64,000 nucleotides of DNA from a virus. The translations under genes were made by a program, and so were the position numbers. The notes beneath the pieces are model-generated. The model was given only the letters and a program-made list of their open reading frames with translations. It was not told the DNA's origin and did not search any database. Shown piece after piece: positions 55,945-64,000 of this stretch (its first letter is position 1; each line of letters opens with the position of its first letter). Location: positions 1-64,000 of IMG/VR virus record IMGVR_UViG_3300035199_000417; one strand, given 5' to 3'.

Positions 55945-56943
55945 TTATTGCTGAGACTTTTCCCAAAAATCTACGAGTCGTGGGTCGTTGGCAATATCCT
56001 CGGCGTCCTTATCGGCTGATGCCACGGGGGCCTCTTTCCTAGCAGCCGATCCCACCGGACGCCTCCTCTTGGATTGCGTCTGGATGCGACGGGAAATCTT
56101 TTTGGTTTCGTCCTCTTTTATTTCGTCACCAAAAGCGAGCATCATAGCGCGATGAGCCAGCACCTTGTCGCTCGGCAGTTCCGGTTCCTGACCGTCCCTC
56201 TCCGCGCGGCGATAGATTCCGCTAGTTATCGTATCCATCGCGTTCCATAACTTTTCGCGGTTGGAGTCATGCTCCTTTGATATGTCTTGGTATTTCCCAT
56301 CAGAATATGACAGACCAAACCTTTCCTCGTCTAAGTCGTCCACTAGGTTGTGGAACTCCATGGCTTGAGTAGCTAGAGCCTCACCCTCTTGCCGTTCTTT
56401 AATAGAGGCGATCTCGTCCCTGAGATTCTTGTTGGCTTCCCGCTCCTTAGATGTCGTTTCGTGTTGTTCACGAAACAAATCAAGAACGTCATCCTCGTAG
56501 CCAGCCTCTCTTAGTTGTTCAATCCGATCCAGGAAGTCTTCGTTAGGGATGTCTTCTTCTGACTCTTCGCTCTCGTCGGTCTCGTCGGCGTCCTCGGCTC
56601 TGCCATCAAGCAGCGACACCGCGCTTAAGAATGACTCCTCATCCTTGAACTCGACAAGCTCGTCATCGGAAATACCATAAGCGTCAGCCACCTTGATGGT
56701 ACTTTCCGTTATCCAGTCGTCGCCTACTTCAACCTCTTCTTGATCCTCATCTTCAGCAGACCCTTCAACTTCTTCAGAATCTTCTGAATGATCGGGTTCT
56801 TCAATATCCTCAGAAACTTCCTCATTCTGGTATTCCTCGCTGTCCGGGTCACCGCCCTGGGCAATAATGAGTTCTCGCTCTGTGAGTTCAAACTCGCTGC
56901 TTTCCGCAGGCTCGCTGGATTCAACGGATTCGTTTTCTGCCAT
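55945..56943 (-). CDS. scaffolding protein candidate (332 aa)
   Basis: A 332-residue very acidic protein: residues 1-80 are a Ser/Glu/Asp-rich disordered region, followed by a short folded part (VADAYGISDDELVEFKDEE), coiled coils around residues 140-220 and a basic C-terminus (ISRRIQTQSKRRRPVGS) that ends with an IANDPRLVDFWEKSQQ helix. Acidic coiled-coil body with a basic C-terminal helix, and position between portal and capsid genes, is the signature of tailed-phage scaffolding proteins. It likely directs capsid assembly and leaves before maturation. Confidence 0.75.
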   Translation of the reverse strand: MAENESVESSEPAESSEFELTERELIIAQGGDPDSEEYQNEEVSEDIEEPDHSEDSEEVEGSAEDEDQEEVEVGDDWITESTIKVADAYGISDDELVEFKDEESFLSAVSLLDGRAEDADETDESEESEEDIPNEDFLDRIEQLREAGYEDDVLDLFREQHETTSKEREANKNLRDEIASIKERQEGEALATQAMEFHNLVDDLDEERFGLSYSDGKYQDISKEHDSNREKLWNAMDTITSGIYRRAERDGQEPELPSDKVLAHRAMMLAFGDEIKEDETKKISRRIQTQSKRRRPVGSAARKEAPVASADKDAEDIANDPRLVDFWEKSQQ

Positions 56944-57031
56944 AATGTATCGCCTCTGGTTATGTTGCTTAATTGCTAATGAAATTCTAGCACCATGCGA
57001 AGAAATTGCCGCAAAGAACTCATTGGGTGTT

Positions 57032-57060
57032 CTAGATACCCCCTTTGGGGGTGCATCTAG
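57032..57060. other. 12-bp stem-loop in the 123-base gap upstream of the scaffold gene
   Basis: CTAGAT-ACCCCC pairs with GGGGGT-(GC)-ATCTAG around a TTT triloop (57032-57043 with 57047-57060, two-base bulge). Neither strand has a T tract. It lies in the gap 56944-57066 after the gene at 57067. An mRNA processing site or a protection hairpin is more likely than a terminator. The rest of the gap holds no clear promoter. Confidence 0.55.
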
Positions 57061-57066
57061 TACACA

Positions 57067-57495
57067 CTAGGGGGTCTCGCGGACCCTCTTTTCGGCCTTC
57101 GCTAGCATAGAAGCGTCGATTGCCGCCCCAGAATGGGGGTTTTTGTCGTAAAAGTTCCTGTGTTCGACGTATCGGAGACGCTCTTTCTCAGAAGAGAAGT
57201 GAGCATTGTAGAACCTCGGCTCCATCGGGTCTTGTTTCCACTCGACGCCGTAGCCGTGTTTCCTTGCGTCTTCCCGCCACTCGTCAACGGAGTTGTCAAT
57301 ACACCCCAGCGCGGAGGATACGGTCGTCACCGGGCCGGTTTTAACCTCTTGCTCAACCTTTCGTGAGATGTCGCCTTCGTGTACTCGCCTCAGTAGCTCA
57401 CCGTCCACCTCAATAAACCCATCCCTTGAGTTCATCATCGTGTCGAAGTCTACTTCAACTATCGTTCCGTCTTCCTTGCGAAACTTATATGCCAC
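57067..57495 (-). CDS. hypothetical protein upstream of the scaffold gene (142 aa)
   Basis: The start is a GTG at 57495 with GGAGGAG close upstream, reading AYKFRKEDGTIVEVDFDTMM. The N-terminal half looks like a small beta domain, the second half is helical with FSSEKERLRYVEHRNFYDKNPHSG. Phages often carry a protein of similar size and this type of N-terminus next to the portal gene, but no role is known. It overlaps the preceding 58-residue gene by 11 bases. Confidence 0.65.
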   Translation of the reverse strand: MAYKFRKEDGTIVEVDFDTMMNSRDGFIEVDGELLRRVHEGDISRKVEQEVKTGPVTTVSSALGCIDNSVDEWREDARKHGYGVEWKQDPMEPRFYNAHFSSEKERLRYVEHRNFYDKNPHSGAAIDASMLAKAEKRVRETP

Positions 57496-57661
57496 GAAGC
57501 TCCTCCCATGATGGGGCCTGAATCACCCAGGTCTCTGTGGGTAAAGAGTCCGGGGTACGAGGTGTTTGAGTCGTCCAGGTCTGAGTGTCGGTGTCCTTTA
57601 GCGGGATCAAATACTCACTCTCCAGGTAATCATTCTCCGAAGGAAGCTCGTTAGGCAACAT
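57485..57661 (-). CDS. small hypothetical protein (58 aa)
   Basis: A 58-residue frame starting with an ATG after GGAG-AAAGAG. The peptide is acidic and Thr/Pro-rich (PSENDYLESEYLIP, then DTQTWTTQTPRTPD, ending WVIQAPSWEELRGI). It fills the gap between neighbours exactly and its end overlaps the GTG of the next gene by 11 bases, so coupling is likely. No family is recognised. Confidence 0.6.
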   Translation of the reverse strand: MLPNELPSENDYLESEYLIPLKDTDTQTWTTQTPRTPDSLPTETWVIQAPSWEELRGI

Positions 57662-57670
57662 CTCTTTCTC

Positions 57671-57988
57671 CTAAAATTCCTTGAACCCAGTCCTTAATAA
57701 ATCACGCAGAGCAACCTCGCTCGCAAGGTCTTTTTCAACACGGGCTTCGTTAACCCTCCCCGGAGAAGATGAGTCCGTGCGATGAAGTTTCAGAACATCC
57801 TTGATGGCCCTTATCTCCTCGCACTTCGTCTTGATGTGATTTTGAACCAACTCCTCGTCACCCGGAAGTGACCTCCCCCTAGACTTGTAATTCCCCTCAA
57901 GCCTCATCATGGCCTCGTACACGGCGTCCGGGGTCTCCTCTAGGTTGTAAAGATTCAGTATGTTCTCTTTATTGGTGCCCATCGGCAT
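57671..57988 (-). CDS. hypothetical helical protein downstream of the portal gene (105 aa)
   Basis: A 105-residue mostly helical, charged protein: ENILNLYNLEETPDAVYEAMMRLEGNYKSRG and later KCEEIRAIKDVLKLHRTD. The start follows the portal stop by six bases. The helical pattern could fit a portal-associated or head-completion factor. The family is not recognised. Confidence 0.65.
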   Translation of the reverse strand: MPMGTNKENILNLYNLEETPDAVYEAMMRLEGNYKSRGRSLPGDEELVQNHIKTKCEEIRAIKDVLKLHRTDSSSPGRVNEARVEKDLASEVALRDLLRTGFKEF

Positions 57989-57994
57989 CCCATC

Positions 57995-59890
57995 TTACAT
58001 TGGAAGCGGCGCTCCCTGCTGGGCCTGTAACTCCGGTAATCCACCCGGTGACTCTGCACCCGGACCTGGGCCACCCGGCCCTGCGGTGGGGGGGGCCTGC
58101 TGCTTGGAAGTATTGATTACCGATTCAGTAGCCATACTCGGAGTGCCCTGCGGACCCACCTTATTCAAACCCGCTTGAGCCAAGTCTTGTCCGCTAAACT
58201 TAATAAACTCACGCAGCCTGGGTTCGTTGGTTAACTCGGAGAACAATTCTAGCAGCCGCTCAAAATCTATCTGACCACCCTGCTGCATCAATCCGTCCTG
58301 GAACTGAGCGAATAGATTAAGCATGTTCGTGATGTTTTGTACGCGATCATCGGGACTTTGGTATCCCATGCTGAAGATGTCAATGTCCAGGTTGTAGTCG
58401 ATGAAGTCTCCCTCCCTCATCTCTGGCGTCCAAGTCGCATTTACATTGACATTCTCCGTGCCTTCGACGGTATATTTGGCGGGCATCTCCTTCACTTCAT
58501 CCTGCCAGAGCATGAATCCCAGGTCTCTGACCAGCGACGTGGCTGCCTCGACCACGCGATACTGCATCTGGGCCTCCTTCTTTGACGCCTGGGACTTGAC
58601 GATTTGTTCCTGGCGAGCGGTCGGGGCAGACGCCCCCAGCCCGGCCTGCATCTGAAGATTGCCAGACATCCGATCAAACATATCGACAATGCCGCCAAGG
58701 AACTGGGCATTGAGTTCGTCTACGCCGCCGATCTGCACTTCCCGTAGCTCTCCGTTCTCCTGAACCTGCACCCAGGCATCAGCGCCAGCCCGCTGCACTC
58801 GCTGCGCGTCCTTGTGTGATGCCGGGGGATAAGTATGCACCCTGCGAGCGGCCCTCGCGGAAGCGGCGTTCTTCCGCATTATATTGTTGGCCAACTTAGA
58901 CAGGTTATTAAGATGGCTGGCTGGACTTGTGGGCATGATGTTCTCGGGAACGTCATTAAATGATAGAAGGTGATACGGCCCGAACTCGGGACCATCCCAA
59001 TCCATCACAGCCAGCGGTTTGTGTCGCCCCTCGAATCTCTTGGCGTGATCCATGGCGAATGTATAAATTTTGTTGTCTCGGGGGAGCCACAAATCCATGA
59101 GGTCGATCATCGGCTCGTATTCGTCGGGGTCTGTGGCCGCGCCCCTAGAAATAAGTTCCAGCCGCTCTCTCTCTTGGTGGAACTTTGAAGTCGGATTCAA
59201 CTCCTTGACGACATCCTGATCCCAGAGTTCGCTATCATCCAGGTCGGAAAAGGGGATGCGATAGCTGTCGCCAGCGTACTGCACCTCGGAATACTTCTTG
59301 GCCGTCATGTCATACACGAAGTTGTCGAGACTGACATTGCTGGCGAATGGTTTTCCGGGGTCCATCCATAGGTCTGGCTCGACCTCCACCTGTCCAGAGT
59401 CGGCCATGTGAACCTTGACCACGCCGACACAAAAAAATGCGTCTAGCACCCAACGACGTATCGTCTGTTCAAGACCTATTTCTTTAATCAAATTATTAGT
59501 TGCGGTCTCAAATACCTTCGCGAAGAATAAAAGGTCGTCGTGGTGTGTGGAGATCAGAACCCTGGGGCGGTTCGCAGCGAGGGCCATTGTGTAAGCCTCG
59601 ACTGCTTGGTTCATCAGGTTCATGTAGATTTCGTGTCTCGGCCCCTCTCCCTGACCGTATGAGGAGCCCACATACTCTTCGACCAAGTTGTGCATCAAGG
59701 AACGAAACGGCTGCAATTTCTCGTAAGACTTTTGGACGGAACTTAGCAGTCTGTTGCGGGTGGTCTCGTCGCCCATCCCCTTCGGCCTGAACACCTCTTC
59801 TCGGCCAAAGGCGTCTCGCTTCTTGTCTTTCTCACCAGTGTATTGCCCTGACTGGCTAGACTTCTCCCCGGTGTACTTACCATCTGCCAT
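57995..59890 (-). CDS. portal protein
   Basis: A 631-residue protein directly downstream of the large terminase, preceded by AAGGA. The crown and clip pattern is recognisable: SSVQKSYEKLQPFRSLMHNLVEEYVG near the start, EAYTMALAANRPRVLI, DPDEYEPMIDLMDLWLPRDNKIYTF-type segments, then GASAPTARQEQIVKSQASKKEAQMQYR and EAATSLVRDLGFMLWQDEV, which correspond to the stem/crown helices of podovirus portals. The C-terminus is a Gly/Pro-rich disordered tail. Dodecameric ring function is inferred from the family. Confidence 0.85.
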   Translation of the reverse strand: MADGKYTGEKSSQSGQYTGEKDKKRDAFGREEVFRPKGMGDETTRNRLLSSVQKSYEKLQPFRSLMHNLVEEYVGSSYGQGEGPRHEIYMNLMNQAVEAYTMALAANRPRVLISTHHDDLLFFAKVFETATNNLIKEIGLEQTIRRWVLDAFFCVGVVKVHMADSGQVEVEPDLWMDPGKPFASNVSLDNFVYDMTAKKYSEVQYAGDSYRIPFSDLDDSELWDQDVVKELNPTSKFHQERERLELISRGAATDPDEYEPMIDLMDLWLPRDNKIYTFAMDHAKRFEGRHKPLAVMDWDGPEFGPYHLLSFNDVPENIMPTSPASHLNNLSKLANNIMRKNAASARAARRVHTYPPASHKDAQRVQRAGADAWVQVQENGELREVQIGGVDELNAQFLGGIVDMFDRMSGNLQMQAGLGASAPTARQEQIVKSQASKKEAQMQYRVVEAATSLVRDLGFMLWQDEVKEMPAKYTVEGTENVNVNATWTPEMREGDFIDYNLDIDIFSMGYQSPDDRVQNITNMLNLFAQFQDGLMQQGGQIDFERLLELFSELTNEPRLREFIKFSGQDLAQAGLNKVGPQGTPSMATESVINTSKQQAPPTAGPGGPGPGAESPGGLPELQAQQGAPLPM

Positions 59891-59913
59891 CGTGACATCC
59901 TTTTCTTGGCTGG

Positions 59914-59982
59914 CTATTGAGGCGGGACTACAACCCTACTTACACCATCATAATCGACTGTTTCTGGATTGCCTAACTCCAT
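59914..59982 (-). CDS. possible 22-residue ORF between terminase and portal
   Basis: An ATG overlapping the terminase stop opens a 22-codon frame (ELGNPETVDYDGVSRVVVPPQ after Met) that fills the 82-base gap before the portal start. No ribosome binding site or family is evident. Confidence 0.2.
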   Translation of the reverse strand: MELGNPETVDYDGVSRVVVPPQ

Positions 59983-61937
59983 TGTCCCGTTAATTTTCCC
60001 ACCTCCCTGTCGTCCCACTCATCTGCATTCTTGGGCTTCTCGGCCTCGGCCATCCTAGCCGCCATGCAGTATGGAGGGATCAGACCTGTGTTGAGCGCCT
60101 CATCATTCAGACTAAGGCTTTTCCCAACCGGACGGTCGATAGCCGCTTGCACCGCTACTACAAATGCCATCACCCTGTCGCCGTGGGCCGCGCCCTTGGT
60201 GGCGTCTGATGGGCTCTTCGTTGCGGTAAGGTGTTCGATCTTTCCATTGAGCATGACATACTCGCTGCACTCCTGCCTGAGCGACTCACTGCGAATCTTG
60301 ATCTCGCCCTGTTCGACCATGCGGATGAAGTCAGCGAAGCCCGCATCCTTGGACGCCGGGTTGGTGTGCCACCCTATGTCTTGCGTCTTCCGCTTACCTC
60401 GCTTACCCCATATGGTTCTCATGTAGATGTTGGGGTAGCCGATTTCCTTTACTCGCTTTGTGAACCCGCCTCCATAGTTGATTTCCCACGCTAGGTATCC
60501 CTCATGGAACCACTTGGCTATAGCGACCGCCTGCTCCCCAAACTCACTGGGCTCCACGATGTTTGTGGCGTACTCCATGACCTGGGTCATCGTTATGAGG
60601 TCTATCACCTGGATGACGGAGTTTGAGGTGTGGCTTCCGCCGAGGCCAGAAGAGATGTCTGCCGCAATGGCGTAAGACCTCAATGGTGGTCGATTGCTGT
60701 GATCCAGGTTGCACCAAACCTTGATCGGGCCACCCCTGGCCTCCTGAAAGGACATCTCATGCTTTACCCGGTCTACTACGAGCGTCCCCTCATATCTTAT
60801 AGGCAGAACCGATTCCTTCGCTTTCTTAAAGAACCCAGGCCCCATGATACGGTGAACCGAGCCGCCGTAATCTCGATCCAGTTCCTGTGCGATGGACTGT
60901 GGAGTTGCGCCGGGCCTATCGCACTGTCGGTCGTACCATGGAGACCTGAGCTTGTTCTCTAACTTGAACCCCTTTTGTCTCAGCCTTGAGAACAGATCGA
61001 GAGTGTTCTGGTCGGGAGGATCGTAGTTCTTAGGCAGCGGATTTTTAACGTCCGATACCACCGGCTTCCCATGGACGAGTTTATAGAGCCCTTTGTTTCT
61101 CGACTCGTTCTGCTTCCAGTCTAGAATTAGCTTGACCATGTTGGACGGCGTGTGCATTAGCTTGTAGTATTCGCCCTCCGCACCCTTGGGCGTGGAGATT
61201 AGCACACGGGATTCCGTAACATGCTGGGTTGACGCCATGGCCTCGCTGTCTTGTGGGCGGGGAAACTTTGCGAGTTCGTCAAACAAAATCCAGTATTTAC
61301 GACCACCAGTCGTAACGTCCCCCGTTGCCGAGTAGCCCACTATCTGCGAACCATTCCGATTGTTCTTCAGGATGTGCTTCGACACGTTCCGGGAATAGTC
61401 CTTTGACAGCTTGTCGGTAGTAGCCGACTTCTCGCCCGCCATCCAAGGCGGCAGCTTCGTCAACTCCCAGTCGGCCTTCCAGAACAGCGAGTCGGGGTCT
61501 TCCGGGTTGTCTACCGCCAGTTCTGTTCTCGATATGAAACCGATAGCGGACATTGGCTCAAAAATCCAATCGTGGAGAGCCAACAAGATAAACATCCAGG
61601 ATGCCCCCTCGCCACGGGACTTCTCTATGCCGACATCGGAGTAGCCAATCGCCTCCCTAGCGGCCAGAATGACGGGGTCTTGGTGTTCCCAGGTGATGAA
61701 TGGGATGATGGTGGGGTATTTCGTTCCGTTCTTGGCCTTTTTCGGCCTCGGCTCATACAGCCAACAAAAGGCGTTGAAGAAGAAAAGCACGTCTTCACGG
61801 CAGGCGTCCATGATCGACTTCTGCACATTGAAGTTGTTCTCGGCCTGGGCGAGAATTATCTCTCGCTGCCTGATGTTAGTGTCGAACTCCTTACCACCCT
61901 TGGCACAAAAGGCTTCGTAATGTCTAGTTGTGGGCAT
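59973..61937 (-). CDS. terL: terminase large subunit
   Basis: About 654 residues from the ATG at 61937; in-frame ATG at 61949 and TTG at 61980 also exist and no start has a clear ribosome binding site. ATPase domain: an unusual Walker A, K106-S-R-G-E-G-A-S113, where the lysine lies at the front as in the deviant motif of lambda gpA. Walker B is ILFDE (217-221), followed by the coupling motif STPKGAEGEYY. Nuclease domain: an RNase H-like D near residue 427 (AIAADISSG), E near 485 (AWEIN) and a final Asp in HGDRVMAF. It packages DNA through the portal and cuts it. Confidence 0.92.
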   Translation of the reverse strand: MPTTRHYEAFCAKGGKEFDTNIRQREIILAQAENNFNVQKSIMDACREDVLFFFNAFCWLYEPRPKKAKNGTKYPTIIPFITWEHQDPVILAAREAIGYSDVGIEKSRGEGASWMFILLALHDWIFEPMSAIGFISRTELAVDNPEDPDSLFWKADWELTKLPPWMAGEKSATTDKLSKDYSRNVSKHILKNNRNGSQIVGYSATGDVTTGGRKYWILFDELAKFPRPQDSEAMASTQHVTESRVLISTPKGAEGEYYKLMHTPSNMVKLILDWKQNESRNKGLYKLVHGKPVVSDVKNPLPKNYDPPDQNTLDLFSRLRQKGFKLENKLRSPWYDRQCDRPGATPQSIAQELDRDYGGSVHRIMGPGFFKKAKESVLPIRYEGTLVVDRVKHEMSFQEARGGPIKVWCNLDHSNRPPLRSYAIAADISSGLGGSHTSNSVIQVIDLITMTQVMEYATNIVEPSEFGEQAVAIAKWFHEGYLAWEINYGGGFTKRVKEIGYPNIYMRTIWGKRGKRKTQDIGWHTNPASKDAGFADFIRMVEQGEIKIRSESLRQECSEYVMLNGKIEHLTATKSPSDATKGAAHGDRVMAFVVAVQAAIDRPVGKSLSLNDEALNTGLIPPYCMAARMAEAEKPKNADEWDDREVGKLTGQWS

Positions 61938-62571
61938 CGGGGAGGTCATCCAGGATGTTGGTGATGATACTCCTGACCTCAACTAGGGTCGGGTCTTTTT
62001 TCCGAATTACCTCGGCCTCTTCCTTCTTGTGAACGACCGGCTGGGGTGGAGGCTTTTCCGCTGCCTGCAACCCCTTGAAGAACTCCTTGGGCTCGTTGCA
62101 CCAATACTGCAACTTGTTTACAGCCGCCTGAGATGGGGCCTCCAGAACGTCATCAATCGACAGGATGACTTTATTGGCCTTGGGATTGCGGGCTCGTCGC
62201 CGCATGGCGGGGTGGGATGCGATCCAGTTGTTCTCGGTCTTGGGGACAGTCTTCAGCGGGAAGCGATTGACAATCGACTCGAACTCCGACTGGGCCGCGA
62301 TGTCACCCTTTTGGAGGTCCGACTCCACTTGGAGGTACTGCCTGAATAGCTCTCTCTCTTCAGTGGCCCCGCGATAGTCGTGATCCCCGGCAATCCTGTG
62401 GACAATCGTCGAGTACCCTTTCTCGCCTGTCTCCTTTTTGATCGCGAGAATCTCCCGCTTTACCTTCCTCCAGTTGCCCTCTCGCTCCAGACGAAACTGC
62501 CACAGGGCGTGAGGATCATCATGCTCTGTATGGATTTTCTTCTTAGGTTGCGTCCTTGCCATTCGCTTCAT
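61924..62571 (-). CDS. terminase small subunit candidate (215 aa)
   Basis: A 215-residue, charged, helical protein directly upstream of and overlapping the large terminase gene by 14 bases. The N-terminus is very basic (ARTQPKKKIHTEHDD), the middle holds EIESIVNRFPL-type helices and a QAAVNKLQYWCNEPKEFFKG stretch. Assignment as small subunit rests on position; no clear helix-turn-helix is seen. Confidence 0.55.
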   Translation of the reverse strand: MKRMARTQPKKKIHTEHDDPHALWQFRLEREGNWRKVKREILAIKKETGEKGYSTIVHRIAGDHDYRGATEERELFRQYLQVESDLQKGDIAAQSEFESIVNRFPLKTVPKTENNWIASHPAMRRRARNPKANKVILSIDDVLEAPSQAAVNKLQYWCNEPKEFFKGLQAAEKPPPQPVVHKKEEAEVIRKKDPTLVEVRSIITNILDDLPDAHN

Positions 62572-62827
62572 TTCCGAAGAGGACCGAGTCGGTCAGCCGT
62601 CTCAAGGCCCGTGTCGGAGTAGTTTCTTCAACTACCCAATTATCCTTAGCTTTTATGATCGGCAACTCTTCTCCTTCTGTCAACCCGTCCATAGAATCAG
62701 CTATGCCAGGGGGTATCGCAATCGCAGTGTATTTGCTATCTTCATTAACGAAGAGTTGGATAGTCCACCCGTTGTCGAGTAGCTTCATACTCTCGTCTCC
62801 TGGCGCTAATGCATCAAATTCTTCCAT
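62543..62827 (-). CDS. hypothetical protein upstream of the terminase genes (94 aa)
   Basis: The start at 62827 gives EEFDALAPGDESMKLLDNGW and a compact 94-residue beta/alpha protein with IQLFVNEDSKYTAIAIPPG. A longer in-frame start at 62893 would overlap the divergent zinc-ribbon gene. It has 29 overlapping bases with the terminase small subunit gene. It is the first gene of the leftward late block; only 29 bases separate it from the divergent gene, which is tight for two promoters. No family is recognised. Confidence 0.6.
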   Translation of the reverse strand: MEEFDALAPGDESMKLLDNGWTIQLFVNEDSKYTAIAIPPGIADSMDGLTEGEELPIIKAKDNWVVEETTPTRALRRLTDSVLFGNEANGKDAT

Positions 62828-62856
62828 GATTACCACCTGCCTCGAAGGTACTTTGC

Positions 62857-63075
62857 ATGGACGCAAGGCCGCACTCCGTATGGACATGCCCAATGTGCGG
62901 AAGAGAAATCGTTTCTCAGCCTGGACTCAGGCCCAAAAAATGCAACAAGTGCAAGACCCCTGGCGGAGACCTGTCTTACAGGGGTGGACGGTGGGAACTC
63001 AAGGAAATCAAGGAGCCAGAAGATGATAGACGTGATCCACGGAAACAGCATAAGCGTAATCCCGACCCTGGGTAA
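62857..63075 (+). CDS. zinc-ribbon protein (72 aa)
   Basis: The ATG at 62857 has GAAGG ten bases upstream. The 72-residue product has two cysteine pairs, CPMC near residue 10 and CNKC near residue 30, forming a zinc ribbon, then a tryptophan and a basic C-terminus. It overlaps the methyltransferase gene by 53 bases in another frame. The divergent orientation against the late genes suggests it belongs to an early or accessory transcript. It probably binds DNA or assists the methyltransferase. Confidence 0.7.
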   Translation: MDARPHSVWTCPMCGREIVSQPGLRPKKCNKCKTPGGDLSYRGGRWELKEIKEPEDDRRDPRKQHKRNPDPG

Positions 63076-63772
63076 ATTCGACTTCTGCTTCCTTGACCCA
63101 CCATTCAACGTGGGCCAGAAATACCCCGGATATGACGATAATCTCCCCAGGGATGAGTTCGAGTTTAATATCCGCCTAGCCACCCTTCGCTCCTGGGATG
63201 CCTGCGATGGAGTTATGGCCTGCATGGGAACCGATGACTTGGTCAAACTCTGGCTTGCCATGGAAGACAAAGCCAACATGACGCGAGTAAACTGGGTTCA
63301 GTGGTACTACGACTTTGGCCAAAATAACCCTCATGGCTGGACTGACTCCCGTCAGCACATCCTGATCTACGCCCGAGAGGGTTACACCCGAAATCCGAAG
63401 GACGTTTTCATTTCCACAGCCAGGGATACCAAGTACAAAGACAAGCGCACAAAGGTAACCAAAAACCCTGGCCTAAGAATGCCCGGCAAGATTTGGGGGC
63501 TTCCCCAGGACGGGCCCCACTGGGGCCGTGTAGTAGGCAATTCTAAAGAACGAGTACCTGAACTACCAAATCAACTGCCGCTTCGTCTACTACAGAGACT
63601 GATCCTCTACTACACCAATAAAGGCGACCGAGTCCTTGACCCCTTTGCTGGTGCAGGCACAACAGCGATGGTTTGCAAACACGAAGAGCGTGACTGCGTG
63701 ACAATCGACGTTTCAGATGTGAACGTCAAGCTGATTAACGAGCGGCTGGAAAACGGCGTGTACCGGAGCTAG
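63023..63772 (+). CDS. DNA methyltransferase (N6-adenine or N4-cytosine), beta-class order
   Basis: The start at 63023 has AGGAG seven bases upstream. The 249-residue product has the catalytic motif IV early (LDPPF at about residues 24-28) and the AdoMet-binding motif I late (DPFAGAGTT at about 206-214), followed by a CVTIDVSD strand. This order defines beta-class methyltransferases. The D-P-P-F motif allows either N6-adenine or N4-cytosine as product. No restriction enzyme is adjacent; phage orphan methyltransferases usually protect against host restriction. Its TAG overlaps the stop of the converging gene in a CTAG palindrome. Confidence 0.9.
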   Translation: MIDVIHGNSISVIPTLGKFDFCFLDPPFNVGQKYPGYDDNLPRDEFEFNIRLATLRSWDACDGVMACMGTDDLVKLWLAMEDKANMTRVNWVQWYYDFGQNNPHGWTDSRQHILIYAREGYTRNPKDVFISTARDTKYKDKRTKVTKNPGLRMPGKIWGLPQDGPHWGRVVGNSKERVPELPNQLPLRLLQRLILYYTNKGDRVLDPFAGAGTTAMVCKHEERDCVTIDVSDVNVKLINERLENGVYRS

Positions 63773-64000
63773 CGCTTCGCCCACGGATAAACCTCAACTG
63801 CCTTCTTGTGCCAGTCCGGGTCGTTCTTTACCGGGGTGTAGAGATTGCACTCAGCAAGATCAACCCTCGCGGACTCGTCATTGAAGTACGCCCGCTTGTT
63901 CTTGTTGGCAATGCCATACGCCTGACCAACCGTCATGCCCGAGTTGGCCGCTGCGAAGATTCCAGACCGGAAGAAGTCGGTATCCTTCTTAAGCCGCTTC
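63769..64000 (-). CDS. hypothetical protein, 5'-truncated by the window edge
   Basis: An open frame of 77 codons enters from the right edge on the minus strand and ends at a TAG (63771-63769) that overlaps the methyltransferase stop. The visible C-terminus is basic with aromatic residues (TDFFRSGIFAAANSGMTVGQ, then a VKNDPDWHKKAVEVYPW tail). The family is not recognised. Confidence 0.6.
   Translation of the reverse strand, partial: KRLKKDTDFFRSGIFAAANSGMTVGQAYGIANKNKRAYFNDESARVDLAECNLYTPVKNDPDWHKKAVEVYPWAKR

Noticed and set aside
61924-61982. Programmed frameshift joining the small and large terminase genes
   Set aside because: The overlap is short and contains no slippery heptamer. Ordinary overlapping genes explain it.
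62828-62856. Bidirectional promoter between the divergent genes at 62827 and 62857
   Set aside because: Only 29 bases separate the starts and no -35/-10 pairs are recognisable. Promoters, if any, lie within the neighbouring coding regions.

Overview
This window is part of a tailed double-stranded DNA phage genome or prophage (Caudoviricetes). A complete head module is visible: small and large terminase, portal, scaffold-like protein, major capsid protein and head decoration candidates. It is followed by adaptor/tail proteins, fibres and very large internal proteins. I see no tape measure, tail tube, sheath or baseplate genes, so a short-tailed (podovirus-like) particle is the best guess. A tyrosine recombinase suggests a temperate or integrating element. 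No DNA polymerase or primase is present, so the genome continues beyond the window. The host cannot be read from the sequence. A phage-borne ECF-type sigma factor and moderately high GC fit a Gram-negative environmental host, but this is inference.

Layout. (1) 1-2.86 kb, plus strand: a block of small genes of mostly unknown function with repeated intergenic elements, one good sigma70-type promoter (1196), an ECF-type sigma factor (1955-2545) and a small downstream protein, closed by a strong terminator (2819-2856). (2) 2.9-14.0 kb, minus strand, read right to left: a zinc-binding/HTH protein, a RecA-like Sak4-type ATPase, a DUF3127 SSB-like protein, a PD-(D/E)XK exonuclease, a DUF1064 nuclease, an HNH protein, a permuted NlpC/P60-like hydrolase, the tyrosine recombinase, then a MoxR AAA+ ATPase/VWA module with several companions. 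Terminators lie at 14014-14047 and 6881-6932. (3) 14.1-19.6 kb, minus strand: accessory late genes, including a trypsin-like secreted protease, a collagen/EF-hand-like protein, a DUF3310 protein, a 59-residue cysteine-rich membrane mini-protein, a ClpP-like protease, an HTH protein and a metallophosphoesterase. (4) 19.6-43 kb, minus strand: a 5265-residue polyvalent virion protein, internal virion proteins, a jelly-roll protein, a tail-nozzle-like protein and small decoration-type proteins. (5) 43.2-49.7 kb: one 2164-residue protein made of nine tandem adaptor-like units. (6) 49.7-62.8 kb, minus strand: fibres, a SNase-family nuclease, decoration protein, major capsid protein, scaffold, portal and terminases. 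(7) 62.9-64 kb: a divergent plus-strand zinc-ribbon plus DNA methyltransferase pair, and a truncated minus-strand gene at the edge.

The minus-strand late genes overlap or nearly touch and appear to form long transcripts punctuated by hairpins at 57032, 53748, 52780 and 14014. The most unusual items are the nine-unit concatenated adaptor-like protein; the 15.8-kb gene with two HExxH motifs and a recurring short GR-x-S motif at domain boundaries (possible processing sites); the cysteine-rich mini-protein; and the phage MoxR/VWA module. The window has no stretch above 300 bases without a gene. The largest gaps are 160 bases (6796-6955) and 123 bases (56944-57066); both are described. I found no tRNA, rRNA, CRISPR array or insertion sequence.
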